Shown: positions 1 through 9,775, numbered from the stretch's first letter. The stretch: DNA of 34,396 nt from an uncultured Bacteroidota bacterium (GCA_902560065.1 CACEKG010000012.1:1-34396); one strand, 5' to 3'. Numbers and translations: made by a program. The notes: a model not told the origin generated them from the sequence alone.

Positions 1-1
1 A

Positions 2-265
2 TTAATTGTGGGTAACGTTCAAATGGATTTTTTGTTAAATGATGAAGGGTCATTAAAAGCCAAAGTTTTTAGTAAAGAAAATGAATTTCGTTATTTAGGA
101 GATGAATTAGGATATACTCAAGGTCTTGGAATTTCTTATGATGTAGATTTTAATACATTTAAAAGTTTAATAAAAAAAATAAAAAACAAAGAATCTAATA
201 TTAATAATAGGAAATTTGACAATAATAATAATTCAAATGAAATAAATTTTATAAATAAAAATTAA
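2..265 (+). CDS. tamB: TamB-like translocation/assembly protein, C-terminal end only
   Basis: The reading frame is open from base 2, so the gene starts upstream of the window and only about 87 C-terminal residues are present. The segment with DFLLNDEG, then the run ending in GYTQG and a DVDFNTF-like motif, matches what I recall as the very end of Bacteroidota TamB/DUF490 proteins. TamB is an inner-membrane-anchored periplasmic protein that spans to the outer membrane and works with BamA-family proteins or in phospholipid transport. After the conserved end comes an unusual low-complexity tail rich in Asn (NNRKFDNNNNSN region) that ordinary TamB ends lack. The GTG at base 8 is only an internal codon. 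Family assignment rests on motif memory over a short stretch, so it is likely but not certain. Confidence 0.72.
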   Translation, partial: LIVGNVQMDFLLNDEGSLKAKVFSKENEFRYLGDELGYTQGLGISYDVDFNTFKSLIKKIKNKESNINNRKFDNNNNSNEINFINKN

Positions 266-276
266 AGAAGAATAGT

Positions 277-284
277 TAAATTTG
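277..284 (+). promoter_or_regulatory. Candidate Bacteroidota -7 box (TAAATTTG) upstream of pfkA
   Basis: TAAATTTG fits the TAnnTTTG -7 element used by the primary sigma factor of Bacteroidota. It lies 10 bases before the pfkA ATG, so transcription would begin almost at the start codon and leave a very short or absent leader. I see no good TTG -33 element at the expected distance. It would drive pfkA, gap and the sugar kinase gene. Confidence 0.45.
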
Positions 285-294
285 GCATCGTTAT

Positions 295-1284
295 ATGGCA
301 AAAAAAAATATTAAACGTATTGCAGTATTAACATCAGGAGGTGATGCACCTGGCATGAATGCAGCTGTAAGAGCTGTTGTAAGAGCTTCTGTTTTTAACT
401 CTATTGAATGTTTTGCTGTTTACAAAGGTTTTCAAGGTCTAATTAATAATGAAGTTAAATTAATTAATGCAAGAGGGGTAAATAATATAATTAATCGAGG
501 CGGAACTGTTCTAAAGTCTGCTAGATGTATGGAATTTAAAAGTAAAAACGGAAGATTAAAAGCTTTTAATAATTTGAAAGCAAAAAAAATTGACGCCCTT
601 ATTATAATAGGTGGTGATGGATCTTTTACTGGTGGTATGATTTTTCAATCAGAATTTAATTTTCCTGTTTTAGGCATTCCAGGTACTATTGATAATGATA
701 TTTTTGGAACTAGTCATGCAATAGGATACGATACAGCTTTGAATACTGTTGTTGATGCTATTGATAAAATAAGAGATACAGCAATATCTCATAATCGTTT
801 ATTTTTTGTTGAGGTTATGGGCCGTGATGCTGGTCATATAGCATTAAATACTGGAATTGGAGCAGGAGCTGAAGAGATTTTAATTCCTGAAGAAAATATG
901 GGAATTCAAAGACTTTTGCAGTCTTTAAAAAATAGTGAAAAATCTGGAAAGTCATCCAGTATTGTTGTTGTAGCAGAAGGAGATAAAACAGGAGATAATG
1001 TATTTGAATTAGCCTCATACGTAGAAAAAAATATGCCTCATTATGAGGTTAAGGTTTCGGTATTAGGTCATATGCAGAGAGGAGGTAAGCCATCATGTTT
1101 TGATAGGGTTTTAGCTTCTAGAATGGGTGTCTTTGCAGTTGAGACATTGTTGTTGGGTAAATCAAATTTAATGGTTGGAATTGATCATGATAAATTAATT
1201 TTAAGCCCTTTAAAAACTGCAGTAAAATCTAAATCAGAAATTAATAAAGATTTAATAAGAATTTCTGATATACTTTCAACTTAA
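295..1284 (+). CDS. pfkA: ATP-dependent 6-phosphofructokinase
   Basis: This cytoplasmic enzyme phosphorylates fructose 6-phosphate to fructose 1,6-bisphosphate, the committed step of glycolysis. The 329 residues are the normal length for a bacterial PfkA. Visible motifs are TSGGDAPGMNAA at 13-24 (nucleotide loop), GGDGS at 106-110, and PGTIDND at 129-135 with D133 as the catalytic base (D127 in E. coli). The MGRDAGH segment follows around 175, and HMQRGG lies near the C-terminus. G107-D108-G109 at the ATP site is the pattern expected of ATP-dependent rather than pyrophosphate-dependent enzymes. The start is the first ATG, just after a TAnnTTTG box. The gap gene follows 23 bases downstream on the same strand, so the two are probably co-transcribed. 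Confidence 0.97.
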   Translation: MAKKNIKRIAVLTSGGDAPGMNAAVRAVVRASVFNSIECFAVYKGFQGLINNEVKLINARGVNNIINRGGTVLKSARCMEFKSKNGRLKAFNNLKAKKIDALIIIGGDGSFTGGMIFQSEFNFPVLGIPGTIDNDIFGTSHAIGYDTALNTVVDAIDKIRDTAISHNRLFFVEVMGRDAGHIALNTGIGAGAEEILIPEENMGIQRLLQSLKNSEKSGKSSSIVVVAEGDKTGDNVFELASYVEKNMPHYEVKVSVLGHMQRGGKPSCFDRVLASRMGVFAVETLLLGKSNLMVGIDHDKLILSPLKTAVKSKSEINKDLIRISDILST

Positions 1285-1301
1285 TTTTTAACTAAAAATA
1301 A

Positions 1302-2306
<1,005 letters not shown>

Positions 2307-2313
2307 TTTATAA

Positions 2314-3168
2314 ATGATTTTAGTTGTAGATAGTGGTTCAACAAAAACTGACTGGATATCTCTTGACAACAATGGAAAAATTATTTTTTCTACACAAACA
2401 AGAGGTATGAATCCTCAGGTATTGTCGAGTTCTATTATCTCGGAAAGAATTATTAATAATTTTGACTTATATCATAATAGAAATTCTGTTAGTAAAATAT
2501 TTTTTTACGGTGCAGGTTGTGGTGTTTCTTCATCTGTTAATAGAATATTAAAAGTTTTTCAAACAATTTTTAAAAATTCGAAATTTGATATAAAAGAAGA
2601 TACTTATGCTGCTGTTTATTCAACTATTAAAGTTGGAGAAAAAGCAATTGTTTGTATACTTGGTACAGGGTCAAATTGTACATATTATGACGGAAAAGAT
2701 ATTGAACAAAGAATAGTTTCTTTAGGCTATACATTAATGGATGAAGCTAGTGGTAATTTTTTTGGAAAGGAATTAATCAGAAGTTATTATTTTAATGAAA
2801 TGGATTCAAATATTGCTAGAGCTTTTGAAAAAGAATATGATTTAAATGCGGATGTAATAAAAGACAATTTGTACAGAAAGGAAAATCCAAATGCTTATTT
2901 AGCAACTTTTTCAAAATTTTTAATTGAAAATAAAAATTACAATGTATTTAAAGAAATTATATATAAGGGTTTAAATAGATTTATAGCTCATCAAATTATG
3001 CAGTTTAAGGACTGTTATGATATACCTATACATTTTGTTGGATCGATTTCTCACTATTTAAAAGAGGAGATTAGGGAATCATTAACTGAAAAGAGATTGA
3101 AAATGGGAAATGTTGTTCAAAGACCTATCGATAATTTAGTTAATTATCATATTAAATTATTAAAGTAA
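2314..3168 (+). CDS. BadF/BadG/NAGK-family sugar kinase (probable N-acetylglucosamine kinase)
   Basis: The 284-residue protein belongs to the ASKHA-fold BadF/BadG/BcrA/BcrD ATPase group, which includes N-acetylglucosamine kinases. DSGSTKTDW at residues 6-14 is the phosphate-1 loop, and a GTGSNC motif near 120 is the phosphate-2 loop. GYTLMDEASGN follows, as in Bacteroidota members often named N-acetylglucosamine kinase or simply ATPase. It would phosphorylate an amino sugar in the cytoplasm for entry into peptidoglycan recycling or glycolysis. The gene starts 7 bases after gap and so is probably the last gene of the pfkA operon. Its stop codon abuts that of the convergent ridA with no spacer. 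Substrate identity is inferred from family and context. Confidence 0.78.
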   Translation: MILVVDSGSTKTDWISLDNNGKIIFSTQTRGMNPQVLSSSIISERIINNFDLYHNRNSVSKIFFYGAGCGVSSSVNRILKVFQTIFKNSKFDIKEDTYAAVYSTIKVGEKAIVCILGTGSNCTYYDGKDIEQRIVSLGYTLMDEASGNFFGKELIRSYYFNEMDSNIARAFEKEYDLNADVIKDNLYRKENPNAYLATFSKFLIENKNYNVFKEIIYKGLNRFIAHQIMQFKDCYDIPIHFVGSISHYLKEEIRESLTEKRLKMGNVVQRPIDNLVNYHIKLLK

Positions 3169-3552
3169 TTATTTTACGGCAATCATTGAAATTTCAACTC
3201 TAACTGATTTTGGTAATGCTTTCACAGCAATTGTCTCTCGAGCTGGAGCAAAATCATTATCAAAATATCTTCCATAAACATCATTTACCTTTGCAAAATC
3301 ATTCATGTCACTTAAAAAAATTGAGGTTTTAACTACATTTTTAAAGGTCATTTGGGCTGTTTCTAAAATAGCTTTTAAATTATTCATTACAAGATTAGTT
3401 TCTTCTTCTATTGTAGAATTCAGAATTTCCATTGTATCAGGAATTAAAGGAATTTGACCTGATATATATAATGTTTTATCTGACAATACTGCTTGATTAT
3501 AGGGTCCAATAGGAGCCGGTGCATTTAAAGTTGTTATAATTTTCTTTTTCAT
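3169..3552 (-). CDS. ridA: RidA-family reactive enamine/imine deaminase
   Basis: This 127-residue protein is the normal size for RidA/YjgF/UK114 trimers, which hydrolyse reactive 2-aminoacrylate-type enamines released by PLP enzymes. Family signs are APIGPYNQAV near the N-terminus, YISGQIPL, and PARETIAVKALP with Arg105, the residue that binds the substrate carboxylate. It lies 27 bases downstream of lptD on the same strand, an order I recall as usual in flavobacteria, so it is probably co-transcribed from the lptD promoter. No TAnnTTTG box is visible directly upstream. Confidence 0.94.
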   Translation of the reverse strand: MKKKIITTLNAPAPIGPYNQAVLSDKTLYISGQIPLIPDTMEILNSTIEEETNLVMNNLKAILETAQMTFKNVVKTSIFLSDMNDFAKVNDVYGRYFDNDFAPARETIAVKALPKSVRVEISMIAVK

Positions 3553-3579
3553 AGAAATAAATATAAAAAAAAAATAAAA

Positions 3580-4968
3580 TTATCTAAGGTCAGGCTGCCT
3601 AGTTTTATCATATTTTATGTCACTTAGTAAGCCAGATTTAATTCCAATAAAAAAATTCCATGATTGTCTCGGGCCAAATGGTGTCCAACTAAAATTTAAA
3701 AGCCAACTATCAAGATCTCTATCAAACCTTAATTGAGTATAAGTAACACCTTTTAATTTAAAATCATAACCAGATGAAATACCTATTTGCCATTTTGGAG
3801 TTAAAGATAAATTTCCAGAAATCATTAAAGAATTATTTGATATTATATCCTCTCCAGTTGTATTTCTATAAGTAAAAGAGTGAGCGAACGTGAGGTCCCA
3901 GGGAATTTTAGCCATATAACTTGGGTATTTTGGTATATTTTTATTACTTCGATCAATCTGTCTATTTGAAGGGTCAACAGCTCTCCCAAAAAGGTCATCA
4001 TCTCGACCACCATTTGCTGATGTATTATTATCTATATAATCTTCATCTTCATCTTCATCTTTATTTTTATTTTCTCTTGTAAAGTCATCACTAGATATTT
4101 CGAAATTTGTATTAATATTAGCACTTGTTAATCTAAGTAAGCCTCCTCCATTTGATGCATGAAATTTGTTAAATCTAACATTATTTTCATCTAAACCATA
4201 AGGATCAAAAGTACCAGCTAAATTAATTTTAAGTCTATTATTAATAATATTTAATCCAGTTGAGACCCTAACTGGACTCCATTTAAGTGAATCAGCAGCA
4301 AAATTATATGAAGTTGAAAGATTTAAATTATTTAATAAGCTGATTTTTTTTGGTCCTTCGGCAGTTGAATCTTTATCTTTGACTTTCGCTTCAAAAGTAT
4401 TACCAATAGATATTCCCATGCTATTTGAAAATGATTTTGAAGGCAGTCCATACATATTTCCTTGAAATCTTGTATACTCTGAAGTATTTCCTTCAGCATC
4501 AATGATATATGTGTCATAATACTTTTCAAAGCTTGGCCTTGCACTATACCCAATTGAAGGTGTTATTGTATGCCTTATAGATTGGATTTTTTTGTCCTCA
4601 CCAAAATTAACTGTGCCATAAATAGTTGTTCCAATACTTGCACTATAATTATATTGCCTAAAAGCATCAAATCCAGATATTGTATCTAAAGTTGCTTTTT
4701 TTACTTGTGGGTCGTAATCATTGTATTTAAATGTTTTTGGAGTCCAAACTTCACTATAGGTTGCATTAGTTGATACACTTAAATATTTAAAAATTTTAAA
4801 ATTTGTGCTTAATGGAATATTATGAATCATTCCATTTTGCGCATTATCAAACATTTTACCAGAAAATAAATCATCTGAGTTAGTTATAATTCTATTTTCT
4901 GCTCTAGTACTATATTGAAGGTTTATATTTTGAATTATCCCTTTTTTTTGATCCATTTTTGGGAGCAA
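3580..4968 (-). CDS. lptD: LptD-like LPS assembly protein, C-terminal barrel part (downstream of a frameshift)
   Basis: This frame encodes about 450 residues of beta-barrel sequence: alternating aromatic and polar strands such as NLQYSTRAEN, LSTSYNFAADS and SWLLNFSWTPFGPRQSW. It is the C-terminal half of the Bacteroidota LptD outer-membrane protein that inserts lipopolysaccharide into the outer leaflet. The real junction with the upstream part is the A8 run at 4942-4949; the ATG at 4968 is probably not a true start, because in-frame family sequence begins only at the KKGIIQ segment. With seven A residues instead of eight, the whole gene 6250-3580 would give one 889-residue protein, a normal length. 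An acidic DE repeat around 4041-4058 probably lies in an extracellular loop. Confidence 0.82.
   Translation of the reverse strand: MLPKMDQKKGIIQNINLQYSTRAENRIITNSDDLFSGKMFDNAQNGMIHNIPLSTNFKIFKYLSVSTNATYSEVWTPKTFKYNDYDPQVKKATLDTISGFDAFRQYNYSASIGTTIYGTVNFGEDKKIQSIRHTITPSIGYSARPSFEKYYDTYIIDAEGNTSEYTRFQGNMYGLPSKSFSNSMGISIGNTFEAKVKDKDSTAEGPKKISLLNNLNLSTSYNFAADSLKWSPVRVSTGLNIINNRLKINLAGTFDPYGLDENNVRFNKFHASNGGGLLRLTSANINTNFEISSDDFTRENKNKDEDEDEDYIDNNTSANGGRDDDLFGRAVDPSNRQIDRSNKNIPKYPSYMAKIPWDLTFAHSFTYRNTTGEDIISNNSLMISGNLSLTPKWQIGISSGYDFKLKGVTYTQLRFDRDLDSWLLNFSWTPFGPRQSWNFFIGIKSGLLSDIKYDKTRQPDLR
4041..4058 (-). repeat. Three tandem copies of a 6-base unit coding Asp-Glu repeats in lptD
   Basis: The plus strand shows CTTCAT three times in a row, which the coding strand reads as alternating GAT and GAA codons (the DEDEDED stretch). 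Unit length is a multiple of three, so slippage changes loop length without breaking the frame. It lies in a hydrophilic stretch of the LptD barrel, probably a surface loop. Confidence 0.7.
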
Positions 4969-6250
4969 AGGGAAAAATTCTCTCCAAATTAGCTGTAAAA
5001 GTTGGGAGAGTTAAATTTACTGAATTTGTTCTCGAGTTTTGGGACATTCCAGAGGTTAAGCTTACTGTTACACGAGGATATTCAGGAAATGTTCTAGAAT
5101 ATGAAATAGATGAACTAAGATTATTATTTAAAAAATTTGGAGAGTTTAGTTGATTAAGAGATTTTTGATAATAATCACTTGAACCAAAGTTTACGGATGC
5201 TGAAAAATTTGAATTGGGACTAGATTTAGAATCTTTAGTATGACTCCATGTTAAATTAAAGACAGTTGATTTTCCATAATCTGGCAAACCTCTTTCACTA
5301 TTTATGAGGTTTTCATATCTAAAATTAAAGTTTCCTCTAAATTTATATTTTACATTGTAAATAGTTTGACCCCTAAATCCATAACTTCCATTAGTATAAT
5401 AATCTCCAGTTATAGAAAGGTCAAAATAATCCGATAAAGCAAGATAATATCCTCCATTTTGTAGATAATAGCCTTTGTTATTGCTTTCTCCAAATGAAGG
5501 AAAAATAAATCCAGATTCTTTGGTTTGAGTTGTAGGGAAATAAGCAAAAGGTAATGCTAAAGGTGTTGGTATATCAGCAATGAACATATTAGTAAAACCT
5601 GTGATAATTTTTCCTCCGGGTATTAATTTTCCTTTTCTAACTTTAAAATAGTAATCTAAATCTTCGGTTTCACCTCCTAAAACTTTACCAGCTGTACTTA
5701 CTCTTGCATCTTTTATATAATAAACTGAGTCATTTTGTTTTTTTGTAAGTGCAGAAAAAACATCCATACCATTTTCTCCTGATTTAGAATTCCATATTAA
5801 TGCTTTTTGTGTATCAAAATTAAATCTAATGGAATCAGGATTTACTTCATTATTCGCTTGCTTGAAGTAAGGAAATTGAATTAAAGAATCTTTGTCGTTT
5901 GGAATTCTTCCTGCGTAGACTTCATTTTTAGAATAATCAAGAATTATAATGCCTGCTCGTAATTCAACGTCTTGATAGTATAATTCGGCTTCATCGTAGA
6001 GATATAATTTATTTTCAGTTCTATCAATTTTTACATAATTTTTGGCATTATACCTAACTTTGTCTAATAGAACTTCATTGGAATTTTTTTTAATTGAATC
6101 CGATTTGTTTATGTTGTTTAATTCTTCCTGAGAAAATATATAGAAGAAATTCGTAAAGAGAATTAACGTAGTGAAAAAATTGAATTTTGATAGCAATTTT
6201 ATATACCTAAAAATATTAATTAAATTAAAAAAGTATTCAAAATTAATCAT
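4910..6250 (-). CDS. lptD: LptD-like LPS assembly protein, N-terminal part (frame breaks at A8 run)
   Basis: This frame encodes the signal peptide, the periplasmic OstA/LptA-like region (around 60-250: RTENKLYLYDEAELYYQDV and the segment on GKIITGFTNMFIADIPTPLALPF) and the first barrel strands. In the A8 run the frame shifts, and after GSKK it reads 10 unrelated residues to a stop at 4910. The first ATG (6250) gives a long n-region; a TTG at 6196-6194 would give a tidier signal peptide (LLSKFNFF up to FSQ), and the next gene also uses TTG. It is transcribed divergently from the amidase gene, 37 bases away, with ridA downstream. Whether the cell makes a full protein depends on the A8 run. Confidence 0.82.
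   Translation of the reverse strand: MINFEYFFNLINIFRYIKLLSKFNFFTTLILFTNFFYIFSQEELNNINKSDSIKKNSNEVLLDKVRYNAKNYVKIDRTENKLYLYDEAELYYQDVELRAGIIILDYSKNEVYAGRIPNDKDSLIQFPYFKQANNEVNPDSIRFNFDTQKALIWNSKSGENGMDVFSALTKKQNDSVYYIKDARVSTAGKVLGGETEDLDYYFKVRKGKLIPGGKIITGFTNMFIADIPTPLALPFAYFPTTQTKESGFIFPSFGESNNKGYYLQNGGYYLALSDYFDLSITGDYYTNGSYGFRGQTIYNVKYKFRGNFNFRYENLINSERGLPDYGKSTVFNLTWSHTKDSKSSPNSNFSASVNFGSSDYYQKSLNQLNSPNFLNNNLSSSISYSRTFPEYPRVTVSLTSGMSQNSRTNSVNLTLPTFTANLERIFPFAPKNGSKKRDNSKYKPSI
4942..4949 (-). other. Frameshift site in lptD: homopolymer of eight A on the coding strand
   Basis: On the coding strand the sequence reads GGATC, then eight A, then GGGATAATTC. The upstream frame gives G-S-K-K-R-D-N and soon stops; removal of one A gives G-S-K-K-G-I-I-Q-N-I-N and continues the barrel to 3580. 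The full span 6250-3580 is 2671 bases, one more than a multiple of three. A sequencing or assembly error, a true mutation, phase variation, or transcriptional slippage on the A run are all possible. Confidence 0.85.
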
Positions 6251-6287
6251 AATTTTAACCTTAATAGATTTTTAACAAATATTAAGA

Positions 6288-7391
6288 TTGAAAACAAACG
6301 TTATAGTTAAAACTTTCTTATTTTCTTTTATAACTCTTTTTTTTCATTTTTATTTGTTTTCTCAACAAAAATCTTCATCAAGAAATATTTTTACAGTCGT
6401 TTTAGATGCAGGTCATGGTGGAAAAGATACTGGAAATCGGGGTAATAATTACTATGAAAAAAAAATAGCACTAAACATTGCTTTGAAAACTGGAAAATTA
6501 TTGGAAAAAGAAAAAAAAATAAAGGTTATTTATACAAGAAAAACAGATGTTTTTGTAAATCTTATTGAAAGGGCTAATATTGCTAACAGGGCAGATGCAG
6601 ATTTATTTGTTTCAATTCATTGTGATTCTTTTGAAAAAAACAAGTCAGTCTTTGGTGCCGGTACATTTGTTATGGGCCTTCATGCTAATGACAGAAATTT
6701 TGAGGTTGCAAAAAAAGAAAATTCTGTAATTTTTATAGAAGATAATTATCTTCAAAATTATGATGGATTTGATCCTAATAGCTTAGAATCGGTTATTGGA
6801 TTAACCTTAATGCAAGAAACTTATTTAGATCAAAGTATTTTAGCCGCTAACTCAATTCAAAATAGTTTTGTTTATAAATTAAAAAGAAAAAATAGAACTG
6901 TAAAACAAGCCGGCTTTATAGTTTTAAAATATTCATATATGCCAAGTGTACTTGTTGAAACTGGTTTTTTAACTAATAAAAGGGAAGGAGCATACCTAAA
7001 TTCAAAAAAGGGGCAGAGTGAAATGGCAGAGACTATTGCTGGAGGAATAAAAGATTATTTTTCAAATCTTGAAAACACATTTGTTAATAATGATATTGAT
7101 TATGATGAAAGACAGAATAATTTATCATCTTCAAAAAGTAATATTATTTTCAAAATACAAATAGCTGCAAGTAATAACTATTTAGCTACTAAATCATATA
7201 ATTTTAATGGGCTTAAAGGTATTTCAAGAGAAAAGAATGGAAATCTTTATAGATATTACTATGGGAAAACACCAAAATATAAAAATGCCTTAAGTCTAAT
7301 GAGAAGAGCAAAAAAGAAAGGTTATAAAAAAGCTTTCATAGTTGCTTTTAAATCAGGGAAAAAAATTAAACTAAAAGATGCTTTAAAATAG
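6288..7391 (+). CDS. N-acetylmuramoyl-L-alanine amidase (Amidase_3) with C-terminal SPOR-like domain
   Basis: This secreted zinc enzyme cuts the amide bond between MurNAc and the peptide stem and is used in cell separation. Residues 1-26 are a signal peptide ending in FSQ. The catalytic domain covers about 35-260, with zinc ligands His43 (DAGHGG), Glu57 and His111 (SIHCD) and catalytic Glu224 (VETGFL). The last ~80 residues (from IIFKIQIAAS through YRYYYGKT to GYKKAFIVAF) look like a SPOR fold, which binds denuded glycan at the septum. The start is a TTG: an in-frame TAA lies 15 bases upstream and no ATG is available. It is divergent from lptD and is followed by the MCE gene. Confidence 0.93.
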   Translation: MKTNVIVKTFLFSFITLFFHFYLFSQQKSSSRNIFTVVLDAGHGGKDTGNRGNNYYEKKIALNIALKTGKLLEKEKKIKVIYTRKTDVFVNLIERANIANRADADLFVSIHCDSFEKNKSVFGAGTFVMGLHANDRNFEVAKKENSVIFIEDNYLQNYDGFDPNSLESVIGLTLMQETYLDQSILAANSIQNSFVYKLKRKNRTVKQAGFIVLKYSYMPSVLVETGFLTNKREGAYLNSKKGQSEMAETIAGGIKDYFSNLENTFVNNDIDYDERQNNLSSSKSNIIFKIQIAASNNYLATKSYNFNGLKGISREKNGNLYRYYYGKTPKYKNALSLMRRAKKKGYKKAFIVAFKSGKKIKLKDALK

Positions 7392-7448
7392 GTTGGCAAA
7401 GTTTATCTTTAAATAATTATTAATTTTACTTAAAAATTAGAGACTAAA

Positions 7449-8375
7449 TTGAAAATTTCTAAAGAAATTAAAGCTGCCTTTTTTGTTATTGCTTCAGCTT
7501 TTATTTTAATTTTTGGATATAATTATTTAAAAGGCACTCCTATTTTTAGCAATGAAAAGATTTTACACTCTGTTTATGAAGAAGTTGAAGGTTTATCTTT
7601 GGGAGCTAATGTTACAATTAATGGTATGTCAATAGGAAAGGTAATTGGTATTAGTTTTGGAGATAATTATGAAGGAATAAAAGTGAGTTATACTATTCCT
7701 GAAAATCTTAATCTATCCAAAAAAAGTAAGGCTATTTTATATGAAGTCGGAGTTATTGGAGGAAAAGCTATTTCTATTCAACCTGTTTTTAGTAACACTT
7801 CTGTTGTTAAGGATGGAGATAAATTAGACTCCTCAATTAAACCAGGTTTAACAGAACTAATTAATCAACAAATCGCGCCAATACAAAATAAAATTGAGGG
7901 AATACTTTCAGGAGTGGACTCAATTTTTTCTGGGGTTAACAATGTTGTTAATAATGAAACGCAGGATAATTTAAAAAAATCACTTGAAAATTTTTCTCTT
8001 TCAATTAAAAACATTAATGATTTAACCAACTCTATGAAAGAAATTATTTTGCAAAATAAAACTGCTATAAACTCTTCTTTTAATAACATTAATAAAACCT
8101 CTGAGAATTTAATTAAAATAACAGATTCAATTTTATTATCTCAAATAAAACCGATGATAAATAATTTCGAAGTAGTTGGTGAAAAATTAAATAATACTTT
8201 AGAAAAAATTGAAAACAATAAAGGAACTCTCGGTAAATTAGTTAATGACGAAGCTTTATATAACAATTTAATGAATTCATCAAAAGAACTAGAATCATTA
8301 ATAAAAGACCTTAAATCTAATCCTAAAAAATATGTTCATTTCTCTATTTTTGGTCGTAAAAATAATGATGATTAA
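7449..8375 (+). CDS. MlaD/MCE-family lipid transport protein
   Basis: The 308-residue protein has one N-terminal membrane helix (AAFFVIASAFILIFGYNYL, about 9-27). A single MCE domain follows (about 36-118) with the typical pattern EEVEGLSLGANVTINGMSIGKV and a later IGGKAISIQ strand. The rest is a long, helix-prone, Asn/Ser-rich tail likely to form coiled coil. MlaD-type proteins form hexameric rings in the periplasm that pass phospholipids between inner and outer membrane with an MlaFE transporter, whose genes are not in this window. The start is TTG, giving MKISKEIKAA as in relatives. It follows the amidase by 57 bases and precedes the Fe-S operon; such an order is familiar from flavobacteria. 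Confidence 0.9.
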   Translation: MKISKEIKAAFFVIASAFILIFGYNYLKGTPIFSNEKILHSVYEEVEGLSLGANVTINGMSIGKVIGISFGDNYEGIKVSYTIPENLNLSKKSKAILYEVGVIGGKAISIQPVFSNTSVVKDGDKLDSSIKPGLTELINQQIAPIQNKIEGILSGVDSIFSGVNNVVNNETQDNLKKSLENFSLSIKNINDLTNSMKEIILQNKTAINSSFNNINKTSENLIKITDSILLSQIKPMINNFEVVGEKLNNTLEKIENNKGTLGKLVNDEALYNNLMNSSKELESLIKDLKSNPKKYVHFSIFGRKNNDD

Positions 8376-8445
8376 TAGACTTTTTTATTAAAAATATTAT
8401 GCATGCATAGTGCCATTTTTAATACCTTTACAAAAGATAATTTAT

Positions 8446-9765
8446 ATGGATATTTTACCTAATTTATTATTTTCTTTCATTTTAATTTTAGCTTTTTACT
8501 TTTTTGTAAATAATATTTACAAATTATATAAAAATATTTCTCTTGGTAAGAGTGTCAATAGATCGGACAATAGAAAAAAAAGAATTTTAAACATGCTTTG
8601 TGTTGCTTTTGGCCAATCTAAAATGGGTGCTAAACCAATTGCTGGGATTCTTCATATAATTGTTTATGTTGGTTTTATAATTATTAATATTGAATTACTT
8701 GAAATTGTAGTAGATGGAATTTTAGGTACTCACAGAATTTTTGCAGATTATATGGGAGAATTATATAACTATTTAATTGGTTCTTTTGAAATATTAGCTT
8801 TATTAGTATTGATTTCAGTTATATTCTTTTGGGCTCGAAGAAATATATTAAAAATTGAAAGGTTTTGGAAACCAGAAATGAAAAATTGGCCTAAAAAAGA
8901 TGCTGATTTAATTCTTTATTTTGAGTTTATTATTATGACATTATTCTTGTTAATGAATTCAACAGATAGCCTATTACAGGATAATAATTACGAAGGTTAT
9001 GTAAAAGCTGGGTTTTTTCCTATTTCTGATCTTTTAAAACCACTGTTTGTTTCATTTGACATAAATTATTTATTTATACTAGAAAGATCATTTTGGTGGA
9101 TGCATATCATTCTTATCTTTATTTTCTTAAACTATTTATATTATTCTAAGCACTTACATATTCTCTTAGCTTTTCCAAATACATATTATGCTAATTTAAA
9201 TATTAAAGGAATGTTCGATATAGATAAGAACATAACCAATGAAGTCAAATTAATGTTAGGGTTTGAAAATTCAAATGATCAAAATGATCAAGTTCCTGAT
9301 AAATTTGGAGCGAGTGATGTTTTTGATCTTAATTGGGTTCAATTAATGAATTCATACAGTTGTACAGAATGTGGTCGGTGCAGTAGTGTTTGTCCTGCAA
9401 ATTTGACAGGCAAAAAACTGTCCCCGAGAAAAATTATGATGGATACACGTGATAGATTAGAAGAGGTAGGGTCTAATATTTTTAAAAATAAAGGTAAATT
9501 TGTATCCGACAACAAGCAGTTATTAAACAATTATATAACTAAAGAGGAATTATGGGCTTGTACATCATGTAACGCTTGTGTTGAAGCTTGCCCTATTGAA
9601 ATTGATCCGTTATCGATTATTATGGATATGAGAAAATATTTAGTCATGGAGAAATCAGAGGCTCCAGTAGATTTAAATAATATGATGAGTAATATTGAAA
9701 ATAATGGTGCTCCATGGCCATTTAATAATCAAGATAGAATGTTATGGACAAAAGAAAATAATTAA
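8446..9765 (+). CDS. Membrane-bound HdrC-like (4Fe-4S) oxidoreductase subunit
   Basis: The 439-residue protein has an N-terminal helix, about four further membrane helices between 65 and 255, and a C-terminal ferredoxin-like domain with two CxxCxxCxxxCP clusters: Cys306, 309, 312, 316 and Cys372, 375, 378, 382. This is the layout of HdrC/GlpC-type electron carriers that pass electrons between a quinone-side cytochrome-like membrane part and a CCG-domain partner. The partner is probably the CCG protein at 10236-11009. I chose the ATG at 8446: an in-frame GTG at 8410 would add 12 residues (MPFLIPLQKI...) that precede the natural first helix. No haem-ligating His pairs could be assigned with confidence. 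The electron donor and acceptor are unknown. Confidence 0.85.
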   Translation: MDILPNLLFSFILILAFYFFVNNIYKLYKNISLGKSVNRSDNRKKRILNMLCVAFGQSKMGAKPIAGILHIIVYVGFIIINIELLEIVVDGILGTHRIFADYMGELYNYLIGSFEILALLVLISVIFFWARRNILKIERFWKPEMKNWPKKDADLILYFEFIIMTLFLLMNSTDSLLQDNNYEGYVKAGFFPISDLLKPLFVSFDINYLFILERSFWWMHIILIFIFLNYLYYSKHLHILLAFPNTYYANLNIKGMFDIDKNITNEVKLMLGFENSNDQNDQVPDKFGASDVFDLNWVQLMNSYSCTECGRCSSVCPANLTGKKLSPRKIMMDTRDRLEEVGSNIFKNKGKFVSDNKQLLNNYITKEELWACTSCNACVEACPIEIDPLSIIMDMRKYLVMEKSEAPVDLNNMMSNIENNGAPWPFNNQDRMLWTKENN

Positions 9766-9775
9766 ATTAATTAAA

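Noticed and set aside
4959-5153. 64-residue plus-strand frame opposite lptD
   Set aside because: It lies fully inside the N-terminal part of lptD on the opposite strand and has no promoter or motif.
8399-8408. 10-base palindrome ATGCATGCAT just before the HdrC-like gene
   Set aside because: It is an isolated short palindrome with no second copy nearby, so operator status cannot be supported.
8410-8445. GTG start 12 codons upstream of the HdrC-like ATG
   Set aside because: The extra residues have no place before the first membrane helix, and homologues I recall begin at the ATG.
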